A DNA stretch of 20,579 nt, from assembly GCA_003118195.1 (NCBI GenBank), contig BEXV01001096.1, positions 140,409 through 160,987 on the forward strand, read 5' to 3'. The translations under genes were made by a program, and so were the position numbers. Positions 1-10,156 of this stretch are shown here, piece by piece. Position 1 is the stretch's first letter, and every line of letters begins with the position of its first letter. The stretch is from Hemicentrotus pulcherrimus (taxonomy: Eukaryota; Echinodermata; Echinoidea; Camarodonta; Strongylocentrotidae). The notes beneath the pieces were generated by a model that searched no databases, had not been told where the DNA came from, and was given only the letters and a program-made list of their open reading frames with translations.

Positions 1-1009
1 AATTACTTTGTTGTTTGCTTTTCCAGGTATGATGTCTTTTGCATTGCCAGAGTATGTAGGTCCTAGTATATACTGTAGGTACAATGTAAATGTTAGTGTT
101 GAATGCTGTCCATTCCTGTGCTTTCAAACACAACATTTGACTCTTTAACGTGAATCAAACCCAGAATCTAATCTACAACGGTAGGGCTGTATTTCCATAT
201 ATCTTTTACCCCAACTTCTTGAAGAGTTGTTATCTTGGAAGCAATTCTTTTAGATTTCTTATTGATTAATGTCATGCATATTATGTCTTAGTCTTATTCT
301 TTTTTACAAAATTGTTCGTTTATAAGAGTTTGGTAATAGAATATGACCAAAATTGATAAATTCCATGTAATTTATGACACTAGGTTTTCAGATTTCAAAT
401 GCTCTTTGAGATCATGGTAAATTTCTTTTTATTGTATTAAAAAGAAATGTAAATTAAATTCTAAGTTTTAAACTGTAATCATAATCCAGCCTTTCTTATT
501 AGATTTGTGATAACATTTAGACAATTTCACTTAAAGGTGAAATTCCACCACCCCCCCTCTTAATTATACTTGTACTTTGTACAGTACGCGTAGTTACTAC
601 ATACATGTACAGCTATAAAAGTGCAGCATATATATTGTAAAGCACTAATTTGCAGTGGACCATTAATAGTTTGAGATTTAGTATTGAAGTAGTAACTACT
701 GTAGATGCCTGTGGCTATAGGATTTATTTTAGAGTGTGTGGATCCTATTAGGACTATAACCCTGCTGGCCCTTGCGCTGATCAATGAAAAGATTCATTCA
801 AAATTAGGATTTAGTTTATTTCCATGTGAATGTATGATGCCAAACAATTGAAAGTTCTAGGGACTCATAGATGCCTTGAAAGTGCAGTTTAATAGAGAAT
901 TGAGGGGAATTCATTTGGAAATTTTGTTATCCACAAAGCTACCTTCTTTGCAAGTTTAGGATGCAGCAATGTGCACACATGTACTGTACATTGTACATGC
1001 TTGCAAGAC
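1..1009. other. Non-coding stretch, possible partial exon at left edge
   Basis: No gene can be defended here. A good-looking splice acceptor (pyrimidine-rich TTGTTTGCTTTTCCAG) ends at base 26. The sequence after it is open in one frame from 29 to a TAA at 146-148, 39 codons beginning MMSFALPEYVG. This could be the last exon of a gene lying to the left, but nothing in the peptide is recognisable and a window edge cannot test it. The rest is AT-rich with a short C-run near 549 and several ATGTAC palindromes. A TTAAAGGTGAAATTCC at about 531 resembles the start of the TTAA elements found later in the window, but I found no matching far end. Confidence 0.3.
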
Positions 1010-1404
1010 TTAAAGATAAACTTTAGTACTGGTAATGCAATTGCATTGTGAAAGAAAAGGTGTGGAAAGGATCAGAAATAGTTGATCATGTAGCATGTAA
1101 GTATTGGTTTGTACTGCAAGGTTCTGGAGTCATCAAAATCATAATAAATTTGACCGAGTCTTGGTAAAGTAACAAGTACTGTACACAGAAAGCTATATAT
1201 GGGACAACACACATGGTGTCGGGGCTGGTACTACCTTGATTTCCTTGTCTTTCTATGCTCATTACTCAGCCAGTATACATTTTCTTCCAAAATTGTTTGG
1301 CACATGTCATTCATTTATAATCTTGAACATTCAGTGTAAGTTTCGTTTGATTCTGTGAGAATTCATTTTCTTTTTTTTTTACCAGAACTGGAGTTTATCT
1401 TTAA
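1010..1404 (+). mobile_element. TTAA-flanked MITE, family A copy 1
   Basis: A non-autonomous inverted-repeat element. It lies between TTAA at 1010-1013 and TTAA at 1401-1404, which fits a TTAA target-site duplication. The termini are inverted: including the TTAA, the left end and the reverse complement of the right end agree at 21 of 24 positions, beginning TTAAAGATAAACT. Length between the TTAAs is 387 bp. The first ~185 bp (from CATTGTGAAAGAAA near 1043 through the GGGACAACAC near 1210) match copies 2 and 3 of the same family at 19748 and 20366, all in the same orientation. The second half is much less similar. There is no coding capacity. TTAA duplications are characteristic of piggyBac-type transposases, so cross-mobilisation by such an enzyme is the natural inference. 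Confidence 0.85.
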
Positions 1405-2048
1405 TGATGCTTAATCAAGGAATTTTTTGATTAGCAATTTCAGCTGATGGATCAATATTTCAAATGAGATTCTGTACATTTCTATGGAAGAAAACTGCTA
1501 CACAAAAGATATTTTATAAACCAGTAGCAACAATGCAAAAATGCATAGCAAATTGCGATACGATACCAGGAAAATTATTCCCTGCTTAATTGACATACAT
1601 GTACAGACTTGAGTATCAAGTTAGCAATTGTCTGCTATACACTTTGTTCTTTGCTCTAATACATTGATCGTGTACCGGTACGTAGAATTCTTTGCATGGC
1701 TTATTATTTGGCCCTCTTGTTTGATCTGTGTGATTAGCATCTTTATAATGAAAATTTGCAAGAGATGATGAATAATAGCTATGGTATAGCATCTAGTGCA
1801 ATGGCAGATAGTCGGATCATAATCACTCTTGAATGGTTGCATATTCGATCGGTGCCATACAGTATATCATCATGTATTGTTAACAACCTTTTTTATGGGG
1901 TAGTGGAAAAGTCAATTACTGCATTTTTTATGCACATGTACATGTAAGATTAGATGTATTAAACTAAAAATTGATTGTCATGTAAATTACATGTAGGTAC
2001 CGCATCAAGAAAAGTGCACTGTGCTCTCACTAACCATAAATGCATACA

Positions 2049-2157
2049 CTAAACTACTTTTTAAGCCTGGGCATGGACCATGGTCAGAGGCTCTCAAGAA
2101 CAGTCTTGTACTAACTTCTTTTCAAATTATTTCACTTGAGAGAGAAAAGTAGTTTAG
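2049..2157. repeat. Small fold-back element, 13-bp perfect arms
   Basis: CTAAACTACTTTT at 2049-2061 is repeated as its exact reverse complement AAAAGTAGTTTAG at 2145-2157, giving a 109-bp unit with an 83-bp interior. No clear target-site duplication is visible and there is no coding potential. Just downstream, AGGTACTATGT (2156-2166) matches the first 11 bases of the termini of the unrelated element at 4029-4568, so an eroded end of that family may overlap here. This is probably a MITE remnant. Confidence 0.55.
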
Positions 2158-2389
2158 GTACTATGTAGATCACTCAACCTACAAATGTACAATTGCCGGA
2201 CTAGTTTATATCGAAGGGGCGGGGGAGGGGGGTGACTCTACACTTAATTTATTTTAAAGGTTGGTTGGCAGACTTCCTTTCCTTCTCACAATCTAGATGT
2301 CATATTACATTCATGAAGGGAGAGATCAACACATCATTTATATCAATATCAAATGTTCATCCATCATGTAATAGGCAGAGCTACATGAT

Positions 2390-2407
2390 GTACATGTACA
2401 TGTACAT
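2390..2407. repeat. (TACATG)n palindromic microsatellite
   Basis: GTACATGTACATGTACAT is three turns of a 6-base unit that is its own reverse complement. It can form a cruciform and is strictly alternating purine-pyrimidine. Confidence 0.8.
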
Positions 2408-3581
2408 ATCAGGAACATAATGTTAATGGTCAGTTAAGTTTTCTTACATTTACAATGTAAGTACTCCTAATAAATCCTGTTGGATTTGTTTAGAGATAAC
2501 TTACGTAGTTATATCCACAGGCACCCTTTTTTTGTCTGAATCTATTTCAGCTCGTTCAAACACATTGTAGTCACAACACTTTCCCTCACCAGTGGTAGAT
2601 TGGGGATTAAACCATGATATTTGTACAGCCTAAGCCAGCCCTTGGTTCCTACCGATTGTCTAAGCCCTAAGTGCGATAGAGAGGGGGATGTTGGTTTTTT
2701 TCGCTTCCAGTTGTTAATAAGAAGAATTGACAGTACGATTGAAAGACTCTGTTTGCACAGACTTGTGGGTATGTTAAGCACGGGTTCCAATATAATCTAC
2801 AGTCTTCTGTGCGATTCAATTAGTGATTGGTATTCTGCAAATGATCGAAGAAGGGCCGGAACCTGTTGAGTAAGTCTGAATTTGATGCTTATGATGCTTC
2901 TGTTCAATCTTTTGATCAATTGATGAATGTGTGTTTGATAGCGGGGAACTGGAGGTGCTTTATTTACAGCAATTGCAGAGCCATCAATCTCTGACATCAG
3001 CTCTGGCATATGGTATGGGATGAACAAGCTACATGTAGAAACCAAATTAACAAAACTTCAGTTGTGTACTAATACACACAATGTAGATAAGAACACCTCA
3101 TGACTTGGCAGTTAATGATCAAAGGATAACTACAGAACATACCGAGAGCGACTTAAATTTTTCTCTTTTTGTAAACAGGAATTTGAATTCGCTTGCTCTG
3201 GATTTATTCTTTCTTCTTTGCATTATTGATTCATAGTTTTTAGATTTAAAGTTTTATGTACATGAATGCAGACTTCACTCACTTTGTAAAAATATGAATT
3301 TTTAGAGGCCTCTGCAGTCATTATACTTGACTCTGACTGAATATATTTATAAACAATAGGCATTCATCTTGTTGAAACAAACATACATGTACTAGACAAT
3401 ACACTTTCTATGTACATGTAGGACTATAGTTATATCATGTTTACAGTGTACATAACCACTTCAAACAAGACTTATACTGTTCAATAGGTCAGTAAAAAGA
3501 GAGTAGGTGATTGATTTCTGCGTCTTTTGGAACACTGAAGGCCTACTTGTACAATGCACTCTGAGTGGTTTGACCTTAGAC

Positions 3582-3663
3582 ACCTATTACCATGGTAACT
3601 GTATACAGTCCATCTGTGGTCTACTTGTCATGTGAGTAGCCATGCTGTTGCCTTGGTAATGGT
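3582..3663. repeat. Imperfect fold-back with X-box-like arms
   Basis: ACCTATTACCATGGTAAC at 3582-3599 is an imperfect inverted copy of GTTGCCTTGGTAATGGT at 3647-3663. Each arm is itself nearly palindromic. The left arm contains ATTACCATGGTAAC (3586-3599), which fits the RFX-factor X-box pattern RYYNYY-N(1-3)-RRNRAC. The right arm (3647-3660) misses it only in its last base. Whether these are functional RFX sites or merely a small inverted repeat cannot be told from sequence. They lie about 7 kb upstream of the first supported exon. Confidence 0.4.
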
Positions 3664-3860
3664 ACTACCCAAGCTCAAGTAAAATGCACTACCAGAGTCT
3701 TGGTTGAACTAGAAAGCAATACAAAATGGACACCTTACATGCAATTTTGTTTCTAGAACACATTATGAGGCATGATCCAGCCATGGAAACCTTGATTTAG
3801 TATTTCATGCTTAAAGGAAGGAGATAAAAAGAATAGGACCATTATACACAATGTATGCGT

Positions 3861-3906
3861 GAGAGAAGAAAGAGAGAAAGAGAGAGAGAGGGAGAGAGAG
3901 AGAGAA
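3861..3906. repeat. (AG)n purine-only microsatellite
   Basis: An uninterrupted 46-base purine tract dominated by AG dinucleotides. The Ser/Leu-rich frame on the opposite strand is simply the translation of this repeat and is not a gene. Confidence 0.9.
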
Positions 3907-4028
3907 CGTCTCTCATCTATAAGGTTTCTTGAGAAAGGGCTTGAATAAGGGTCTACCGGACTTACATACATTTTATTCAACAGCCATTAACAGAAAATCT
4001 GTAGTACCGGTATATGTGGGTAGGCCTT

Positions 4029-4568
4029 TTAAAGGTACTATGTCCCATTTGCAGGCTAAAAAAATGAAAAAGTTAAATTCCAACTGCATTTGAAAGATAA
4101 TACTAATTAAGAACTTCCCTAAAAAAGGTGGGGCTTGAAAATGTCTTCAAGTGGGAAAATAACGACTATTAGTTGTCAAATCGACTTTAGGGCTATAGAG
4201 CCCAAAAGTAATAGTCTTGATTTTCAGACAATTGTACCGAATGGTCATACGTTTTATGCTGCGCAAAGATTCAATCAGTTTAATCTTGGCCATCACAAGA
4301 AGTGGGTTATTGATGTAGACAAATGCTCATGTACCCTTTACAACTCTTTTCATGTATGTTATTACCAAAGAAGAAAAAAAGCCAGTAAGTCACTCAATAG
4401 TGTCTGACAGTGAAGTCTGGCAAGTAAACGGGTTTCCTTGCATAATTTGAATGTGAGGACACTGCTAACGTTAAAATTTCACAGATAGGACATAGATGAC
4501 ACATTCATAATTTCTGCAAAGTTCTACAGCATTTGAGGTTGGCTGCAAAAGGGACATAGTACCTTTAA
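4029..4568. mobile_element. TTAA-flanked inverted-repeat element, family B
   Basis: The left terminus AGGTACTATGTCCCATTTGC... (4033-4054) and the right terminus (4543-4564) are inverted copies that agree at 21 of 22 bases. Each is bordered by TTAA (4029-4032 and 4565-4568), which fits a 4-bp TTAA duplication. The body is 532 bp. A 90-codon open frame at 4135-4407 sits inside, but it has no recognisable transposase motif and no start context, so I read this as a MITE rather than an autonomous element. Apart from the TTAA and the AGG start, the sequence is unrelated to family A. The near-perfect termini suggest a fairly recent insertion. A piggyBac-like source of transposase is inferred from the TTAA alone. 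Confidence 0.85.
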
Positions 4569-7470
4569 TAGGGGGAATATGCCTGAAGAAAATGGAGAAG
4601 GAATGGTATGTGGACAGAAGTACATCCAACTTAATTGACTCAAAATATATATTAAACTTGATATATTGAAGTACAAAAGCACTATTTCATGTACTGTCAA
4701 TTTTCACTCAGTTTAAATAGAGGTTGTTTTCAGTGCTTGAAAAGATTAGATGCCAAACAAAATGCCACCAACGTGGTGTTTTTTTATTGTGATAAGGAGA
4801 TGACTGGATAGGCAGGATTATGTGACAGAATTTCAAGTTCATTGTTGATCGATGGGCAGAGTGGCAGATATTATGAAAATACATTGTATGTACCAGAATT
4901 TGAGAAGTAGCTGAATTCATTCTTCATGGGGAAATTGTGGTGTTCTTTTGTAAATTAAAAGAGCTGCATGCAATGTACGCCTGCATGTACTTTAATAAAG
5001 GCCTACATGTACACTGTACATGTCCATCCATGTACACATCAAAGATGTTCTTCTGAAATAGCATGTGATTCCTGTACATGTTTAAATTAGCCTGCATGCC
5101 CCCCCCCCCCATTTGACTTTAATTTCCATTTAAATATAAGCCTAAACGGTCCATAAAATATATCATTTCTAAACGATGAACATTTAAGTCGCATGTTATT
5201 AATCCTAAAATACTTAAAACCATTTTCTTTTGAATCAAAGGCCTTCAAAGGTACTTAACAAATAAATAAAGAAATGAATGAACAGATAAATAAAAAATAA
5301 CTTTAATAATTAGTTAAGAAAAAAATTAGGCAAAATGAATCATGTTTATCTTGCTCACCAAAGAACCTTCATATTCATTCTAATGCCCATGCTACACATG
5401 AACACACAAAGCTTTATAAATGGATCTAATCATCGTGGTATTTAGATGATTGAACTTTAATGGGGTTAAGGGAAATTAATGATGCTTTGAAAGTCCCAGC
5501 ACCCTTCTTTTCGTTTTGTGGTTTTGTTGAACACTAAGGCTGTGGTTTCTGAACATGTTGATTTCAATTAATGTTGAAAGTTTAAAACCTTGATGGTATT
5601 GAGCTTGTTGACTAGAGATCTAACACAAATGATCCTTCCATTGATTTCCATCCATTGTCCTATTTGTTTTCTTAAGAATGTTACGTGAGTGTAGGACTCT
5701 TGTCTCTGGCAAATTGTCATTGCCCATTTATAAGACGTCAGTCTTAATCAATATAAATGTTTGGCTAATCATGTTCATAAACACATCTTGTTATTGCAAG
5801 ACCTTGTTTGTGACAATGTACTTTGACTGGGAATTAACTATTAGGCATTGATTTATTGTTCATCAATTGATGATTTGTGAACTTTGTTTCAGACACTTGT
5901 CGCGTTGAAGGCCTAAATTGCTCACCCTTGTATTAAAGCCATTCTTCAGATTATAATGCGAATTGATGTTTGTTCAGAATTTGGAGGGGCATTTGATTAA
6001 AATGCGGAATCATATGTATTCTTATTATTATTATTATATAAACAAGGTTTTGCAGAGCCATTCAAATGGCTTTTTATACCTCTAGAAATGTTCATTGCAC
6101 CAGCATTAAGTATAGTTATATTGCAGTGACAAATGGGGTTAAAGGTAAAATTTGGAATATGCCATCTGCTGAACCTGGTAATATTCTTGAACATAACATG
6201 TACAGTATGTCAATATGTCAATAGGCCGGTTTATACGGTGCATCTGCAGAACAAAGTGGGTATCATTATATAGTGATTGGTAATAGTAAACATACGTGTA
6301 CATGTACATGTACATGTACTGTGTTTATTTATTACAGTATGCAAATGTGATTTTTATTAAGTTTGGAGAGCTTTTTTCTCTACTGAAGAAATTACATGTA
6401 ATATAACGAACCTTAGGCCATATTAGCTCTACTAATATAACGCTTGAACAATTCACTTGTGTACAATTTGAGCAGGCTCATTAAAGACTGGTAGCTTGCT
6501 GTACCTTAGCAACCAATTAGCGTCCAATCAGCATGGATCAACAAACGACACTCTGTTTTGCACATTGTATTAAAGTGGACACTAAATTGTTGGTTTCAAA
6601 CAGTTAAATCTATATGTACTTGTGGTGTATGTTTTATAACTGTATTGTATCAATATTTAAGTGTTAACTTTTTCATGAGCTGTATGACACATGTAGTCTT
6701 TATGATATAAACATACAATACTGTACACATTTAACCCACCCTAGTAGGATTGGTTGCCAGCATGCTGGGAGAAAGCATACATGCATCATGTTGCTTAGCA
6801 ACCAAGTATGTATATTTACACATGCAATGTACTAAATTCCAACATTCTGTTTGCAGTTCTGATTTACAGTATTGCCTGTAATACATGTAGTATTGCATGT
6901 ACTGCCACTCATTTTAAGTGTACACATGATCTTGTCTGAAGCAGGATATTCAGCACTGGGAAATAGTTTGTCTGATGACTCAATAATGTACAATTTGATT
7001 TGCTTTAGAAACCCTTAGAGCACCCATTCAAAGTTGGAACATGATGACGGCCTTTATTGTTGTTTAGAAATGCAGACAGGTTTTATTCCATGTGGTGGAA
7101 CATTTGATATCGACCCCCTTTGTTCTTGAATACCGGTACCAACTTAAATGTACATGTATATTTGCGAACTTGGAATTATCACTGTTGTATTATTTATCAG
7201 CTTTACGTACACAGATAAATGCATAAAGCTTCTGTTTCCCCTGTTTTATGATCACATAATGTTTATTTCTTCTGTTTATTGTTCAACAGATGGAAAAAAA
7301 TTATGTTGCATGACAAATGAATCAATAAGTTCAAATTTAAATTGAATATCAATAAACGACTAGTACAATTACTATAAATGGTTCCTGAAGTTCCGAAAGC
7401 TGTTTCCTTAAGTTCATGTAAAGAGGTTTTTGATATTCTTGTTGTACAGTAGGTCCCATCTTTACCTATT
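4569..7470. other. Non-coding intergenic stretch
   Basis: No coding region is supported. The stretch is AT-rich. It holds a 12-base C-run at 5099-5110, an A-rich AAATA simple-sequence patch around 5261-5320, a short (TTA)n near 6018-6035, and many ATGTAC palindromes. The 12-mer CTTAGCAACCAA occurs twice (6504-6515 and 6794-6805), and the second copy pairs with TTGGTTGC at 6750-6757 as an inverted repeat. The open frames near 4708-5112 and 7148-7490 are short and featureless. Confidence 0.4.
6298..6319. repeat. (TACATG)n palindromic microsatellite
   Basis: A 22-base tract of overlapping GTACATGTAC palindromes. It is self-complementary and of the same type as those at 2390 and 17300. Confidence 0.85.
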
Positions 7471-7798
7471 GCTATGGTCACATTACCCAAAAGTAGCCTG
7501 TTCGGCAGCAGAGCGGCGAGTTTTTAACCAATTCTGCCCGGCGGCTGCTCGGTCACCGAGCGGCGGCCGCCCAGGCACCGCTCGTTTTTAGGGCATCGCT
7601 CGGTCGCCGCTGAAGTTTTAGGGCGGAGTTAAAATTTGGGCGGCGCCTGCTCACTTTTCACTCGCCGCCCAAAATACGCTGGGTGCCTGGGCGCTCGCCG
7701 CCCGGGCACCGACCTAATTACTGAGCAATGCCTAAATTCCAGCAGCGACCGAGCAGGCTACTGATCGGTCGGTCGCCGCTCAGATTTGTGACCATAGC
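7471..7798. mobile_element. GC-rich multi-hairpin fold-back element
   Basis: GCTATGGTCACA (7471-7482) and its exact reverse complement TGTGACCATAGC (7787-7798) close a 328-bp unit. A second inverted pair lies inside it: AGTAGCCTGTTCGG (7492-7505) against CCGAGCAGGCTACT (7749-7762), with one mismatch. The interior is very GC- and CpG-rich in an otherwise AT-rich window and holds further stems. TTTGGGCGGCG (7635-7645) pairs perfectly with CGCCGCCCAAA (7663-7673) across a 17-nt loop. GGTGCCTGGGCG (7682-7693) pairs with CGCCCGGGCACC (7699-7710), with one mismatch, across 5 nt. Variants of CGGCGGC and GCTCGGTCGCCG recur on both strands. No open frame of note is present. The two arms are asymmetric (9 versus 24 bp between the paired blocks). 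I read it as a non-autonomous fold-back transposon. The target-site duplication is unclear. Confidence 0.75.
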
Positions 7799-7872
7799 TT
7801 TAGTCCATGTATGAAAGCTAAAAAACCCTTTTAATTTTTATTTTCTCAAAACAGACCAGTCCACATTCCTTG

Positions 7873-8575
7873 CCACATTCCTTGAAGGATTTCTTTCAAA
7901 TTTTGTATGGAGGTGTATCTTGGTATAACCTATACACCTATAACTTTTTGTGATGCTGCCCCCAGTGTTCTGTCTTCTATAGGGTAAAAGGTCTTATTTT
8001 GTGGATGGCCACATTTTTGAAGGGATTTAGTTCAAATTTTGAATGAAACTTGTATCTTGGTATAATCTACAAGCCTATAAATTTTGGTGATGCTGCCTCC
8101 AGTGTTCCGTCTTTTATAGGGTCAAAGGTCATATTTTGATAGATGTCTTGTGTGCACTCTAGTGTACTGTCTAACTGCATCATTTGTTGACAGATTTCTT
8201 TCAAATTAAGTATGGAGTTGTATCTTGATACCATCTACACATCTACACTTTTGGGCAATGCTGAACTTATAGTTCCTTCTTTTATATGGTCAAAGGTCGT
8301 ATGTATTTTATGCGCTCTAAATGCCACATTTCTTGACGGATTTCCTTCAAATGTTGTATGGAGGTGTGTCTTAGTACAATCTACACATCTTTAGGATTTG
8401 GTGATGCTGCCATCTGTGTTCCGTCGGTTATAGAGTCAAAAGTCATATTTTGTTGCTGTCTTTTGTGTGCTCTAACTGCCACATTTCTTGACAGATTTCT
8501 TTCAAGTTTTCTACAGAGATGCATTATACTCTAATCTACACACATATTGTTTTGGTGATGCTGCTCCTAGTCTTG
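7873..8575 (+). repeat. Decayed tandem array, about five 136-168 bp units
   Basis: Units begin at about 7873, 8009, 8177, 8324 and 8479, each opening with a version of CCACATTTCTTGACAGATTT. They proceed through CAAATTTTGTATGGAGGTGT, ATCTTGGTATAATCTACACA, TTTTGGTGATGCTGCC and a TTCCGTCTTTTATAGGGTCA block. The fifth unit breaks off after the GATGCTGC block. Spacing is irregular because of small insertions and deletions, and the units differ by many substitutions, so the array is old. Units 1 to 4 end in a DR1-like pair of AGGTCA half-sites: GGGTAAAAGGTCT (7982-7994), GGGTCAAAGGTCA (8119-8131), TGGTCAAAGGTCG (8287-8299) and GAGTCAAAAGTCA (8433-8445). No continuous reading frame runs through the array. 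Confidence 0.85.
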
Positions 8576-8688
8576 ACAATAGTCCAACCACAAGTGGCTA
8601 TCTCTAAGTCTTCCCTTTTATTTCAGGGATGGGAGAGAGGATCTATGTCCCTCCTTCGGACATAAGATGACACAAAATTGCTTCCATC

Positions 8689-8722
8689 ACTGCCGGGGGA
8701 TACATTTGTATTGCGCGGCAGT
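8689..8722. other. 34-nt hairpin after the tandem array
   Basis: ACTGCCG (8689-8695) pairs with CGGCAGT (8716-8722). Inside it, ATACA pairs with TGTAT across two bases. The stem is thus two perfect blocks separated by a G-rich bulge. CTAG followed by T lies about 16 bp downstream (8739-8742). A hairpin just before a CTRR end is typical of Helitron 3' termini, and Helitron-like elements often carry internal minisatellites. The spacing is slightly long and no 5' end was identified, so this remains a suggestion. Confidence 0.35.
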
Positions 8723-10070
8723 ACAGATTGTGATATTTCTAGTTTTGTCATTGGTTTACCATTTTTCTTTTCTATTTTCATCTTAATCTACAGATTTTGG
8801 AGATCAACAAATCCTATCATTAGAGGAGATGTAACCACCATCTTTATTATATATCCAGCCATCAAGAACAAACCTCTCTAAGATATCGACTGCAGCTGGA
8901 AAGCTGGAAAGGTAAAAGTCAGATATTGCTACATGTACTACATGTGTGTATGTTTTGGAAATACCTGTTGATTGAAAAATCAATCTAAAATGTTCTCAGA
9001 AAAAAGAGAATTTACCGGTATGTAAATTATGGGTACATGTAGAGACATATGAAATTTCTTGATACAGTAGTACATGTAGAATTAAATACTGATATCAATG
9101 GTCTGAGAGTACCTTTGTGTAGTATCCTTTCATTCAGATGGAAAGTAAACATACATTTTCCCTTACCTACATGTAAGCATTTCTCATTTTTCTTATTTTC
9201 AGAGAATTCTCCCCCTCACATTATAAGCCAAATCAAAGCTACTGTTAAAAATATACAAAATTAAAAAGAAAATGTTAACATACAATTTTTGAATAATAAT
9301 TATGGATATTTATAAATTGTGCTGGTATACGCCAGGTTCTGACGCTCATGCAGCTGTACATATTACAATCACAAACATACCGGTATCACTTTTTTTAACT
9401 CAAGTACAGGTAAACTAAAACAACACAAAGTATTACGCCAAAATTATAATTGTCATAATTACATTGTAGATATCACTGTGTTTTAAGAGCAACTTTGAAG
9501 TCATAGAGGGCTGTTAAGCTACAGAATATGTAATTTTTGAATTCTTGAATCATTGAATTCTTTAGTTCCTGACCCTTAATTTGTGATGAAATTGATCACT
9601 TTTTAAAACATTTACTAATAAAGCCAAAACTTTATTTTTTGTTAGCTGTGTGGGATCTAAAAGTGGTAGTAAATAGTAATACATTTGAATGATTTTGTAT
9701 TGAAATCACTTTCTATCATACATAATGGGGTGGGGAGAGTTAAATTACATACATGTAGTTGGGCTTTTATGTTTAAAAAATAAATTGTAAAATAGATAAT
9801 TCCCAATCAGATAGATGACTGCTCTTGAATAAATCATCTGTATCAATAGTGATACAGATAATAATTTGTTTGTTTGTATTATTTTGTTTAGAATTAATGC
9901 AGAGATTTTACTTCATTTATTTGATTCATTCAGTTAAGATTATGATTAAAAAAATGAAATATTGCAAACCCTTTTGATGATTTCAATTTGATAACAATGT
10001 GGTCTTTAAATACAGATTTGTACATTTACGGTTATTCTATAGATACATGTATATCAGGCTAATGTTTTAT
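8723..10070. other. Non-coding stretch upstream of the gene
   Basis: No gene is supported. An acceptor-like TTTTTCTTATTTTCAG ends at about 9201 and is followed by 20 open codons ending in TAA (NSPPHIISQIKATVKNIQN). A donor-like GAAAG/GTAAAA sits near 8909, but no frame stays open between it and the nearest acceptor (about 8792). These are isolated splice-like signals without a coherent transcript. TACCGGTA occurs at about 9013 and 9378. Confidence 0.35.
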
Positions 10071-10156
10071 CTTTTTCTTCTTCTTCTTTTTCTTCTTCTC
10101 TTTCTCGTTTTCCTTCTTTACCTTCCCCTTCCTCTTCCTCTTCTTTTTCTTTTTAG
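10071..10156 (+). other. Long pyrimidine tract ending in a splice acceptor-like TAG
   Basis: 84 bases of almost pure C/T are interrupted by single G and A bases and run straight into TTTTTAG (AG at 10155-10156). This is an ideal-looking polypyrimidine tract. All three frames after it close within roughly 110 bp (best: ESSSKPVHVIRDQTF and onward), so a coding exon is not supported. It could be the acceptor for a 5'-untranslated exon reaching the start codon at 10540, or simply an H-DNA-prone microsatellite. The Leu/Phe-rich frame across it is low-complexity translation. Confidence 0.45.

Larger units (their letters stand above)
1405..4028. other. Non-coding, repeat-dotted intergenic stretch
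   Basis: No gene is supported. Small open frames of up to about 82 codons occur on both strands around 2540-3045 but overlap each other and have no recognisable content. A fine acceptor (TTTTTTTGTCTGAATCTATTTCAG, ending at 2550) and a fine donor (GTAAGT at 2870-2875) bracket 319 bp, but all three forward frames contain stops, so at most this would be a non-coding RNA exon. A G-rich patch at 2216-2232 has three G-runs of 4, 5 and 6. A TTAAAGGTTGG at about 2254 has the look of an element end without a partner. Fold-backs, an X-box-like pair and an AG microsatellite in this stretch are listed separately. Confidence 0.4.

Noticed and set aside
2551..2869. Exon between a good acceptor and a good donor
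   Set aside because: All three forward frames contain stops, so it cannot be coding. It could be a non-coding RNA exon but there is no other support.
4135..4407. 90-codon open frame inside the family B TTAA element
   Set aside because: No transposase signature such as a recognisable DDE/D arrangement. The element is too short to be autonomous.
7873..8575. CRISPR-like array
   Set aside because: The units are ~150 bp, diverged throughout and contiguous, without short identical repeats and unique spacers. The genome is clearly eukaryotic.
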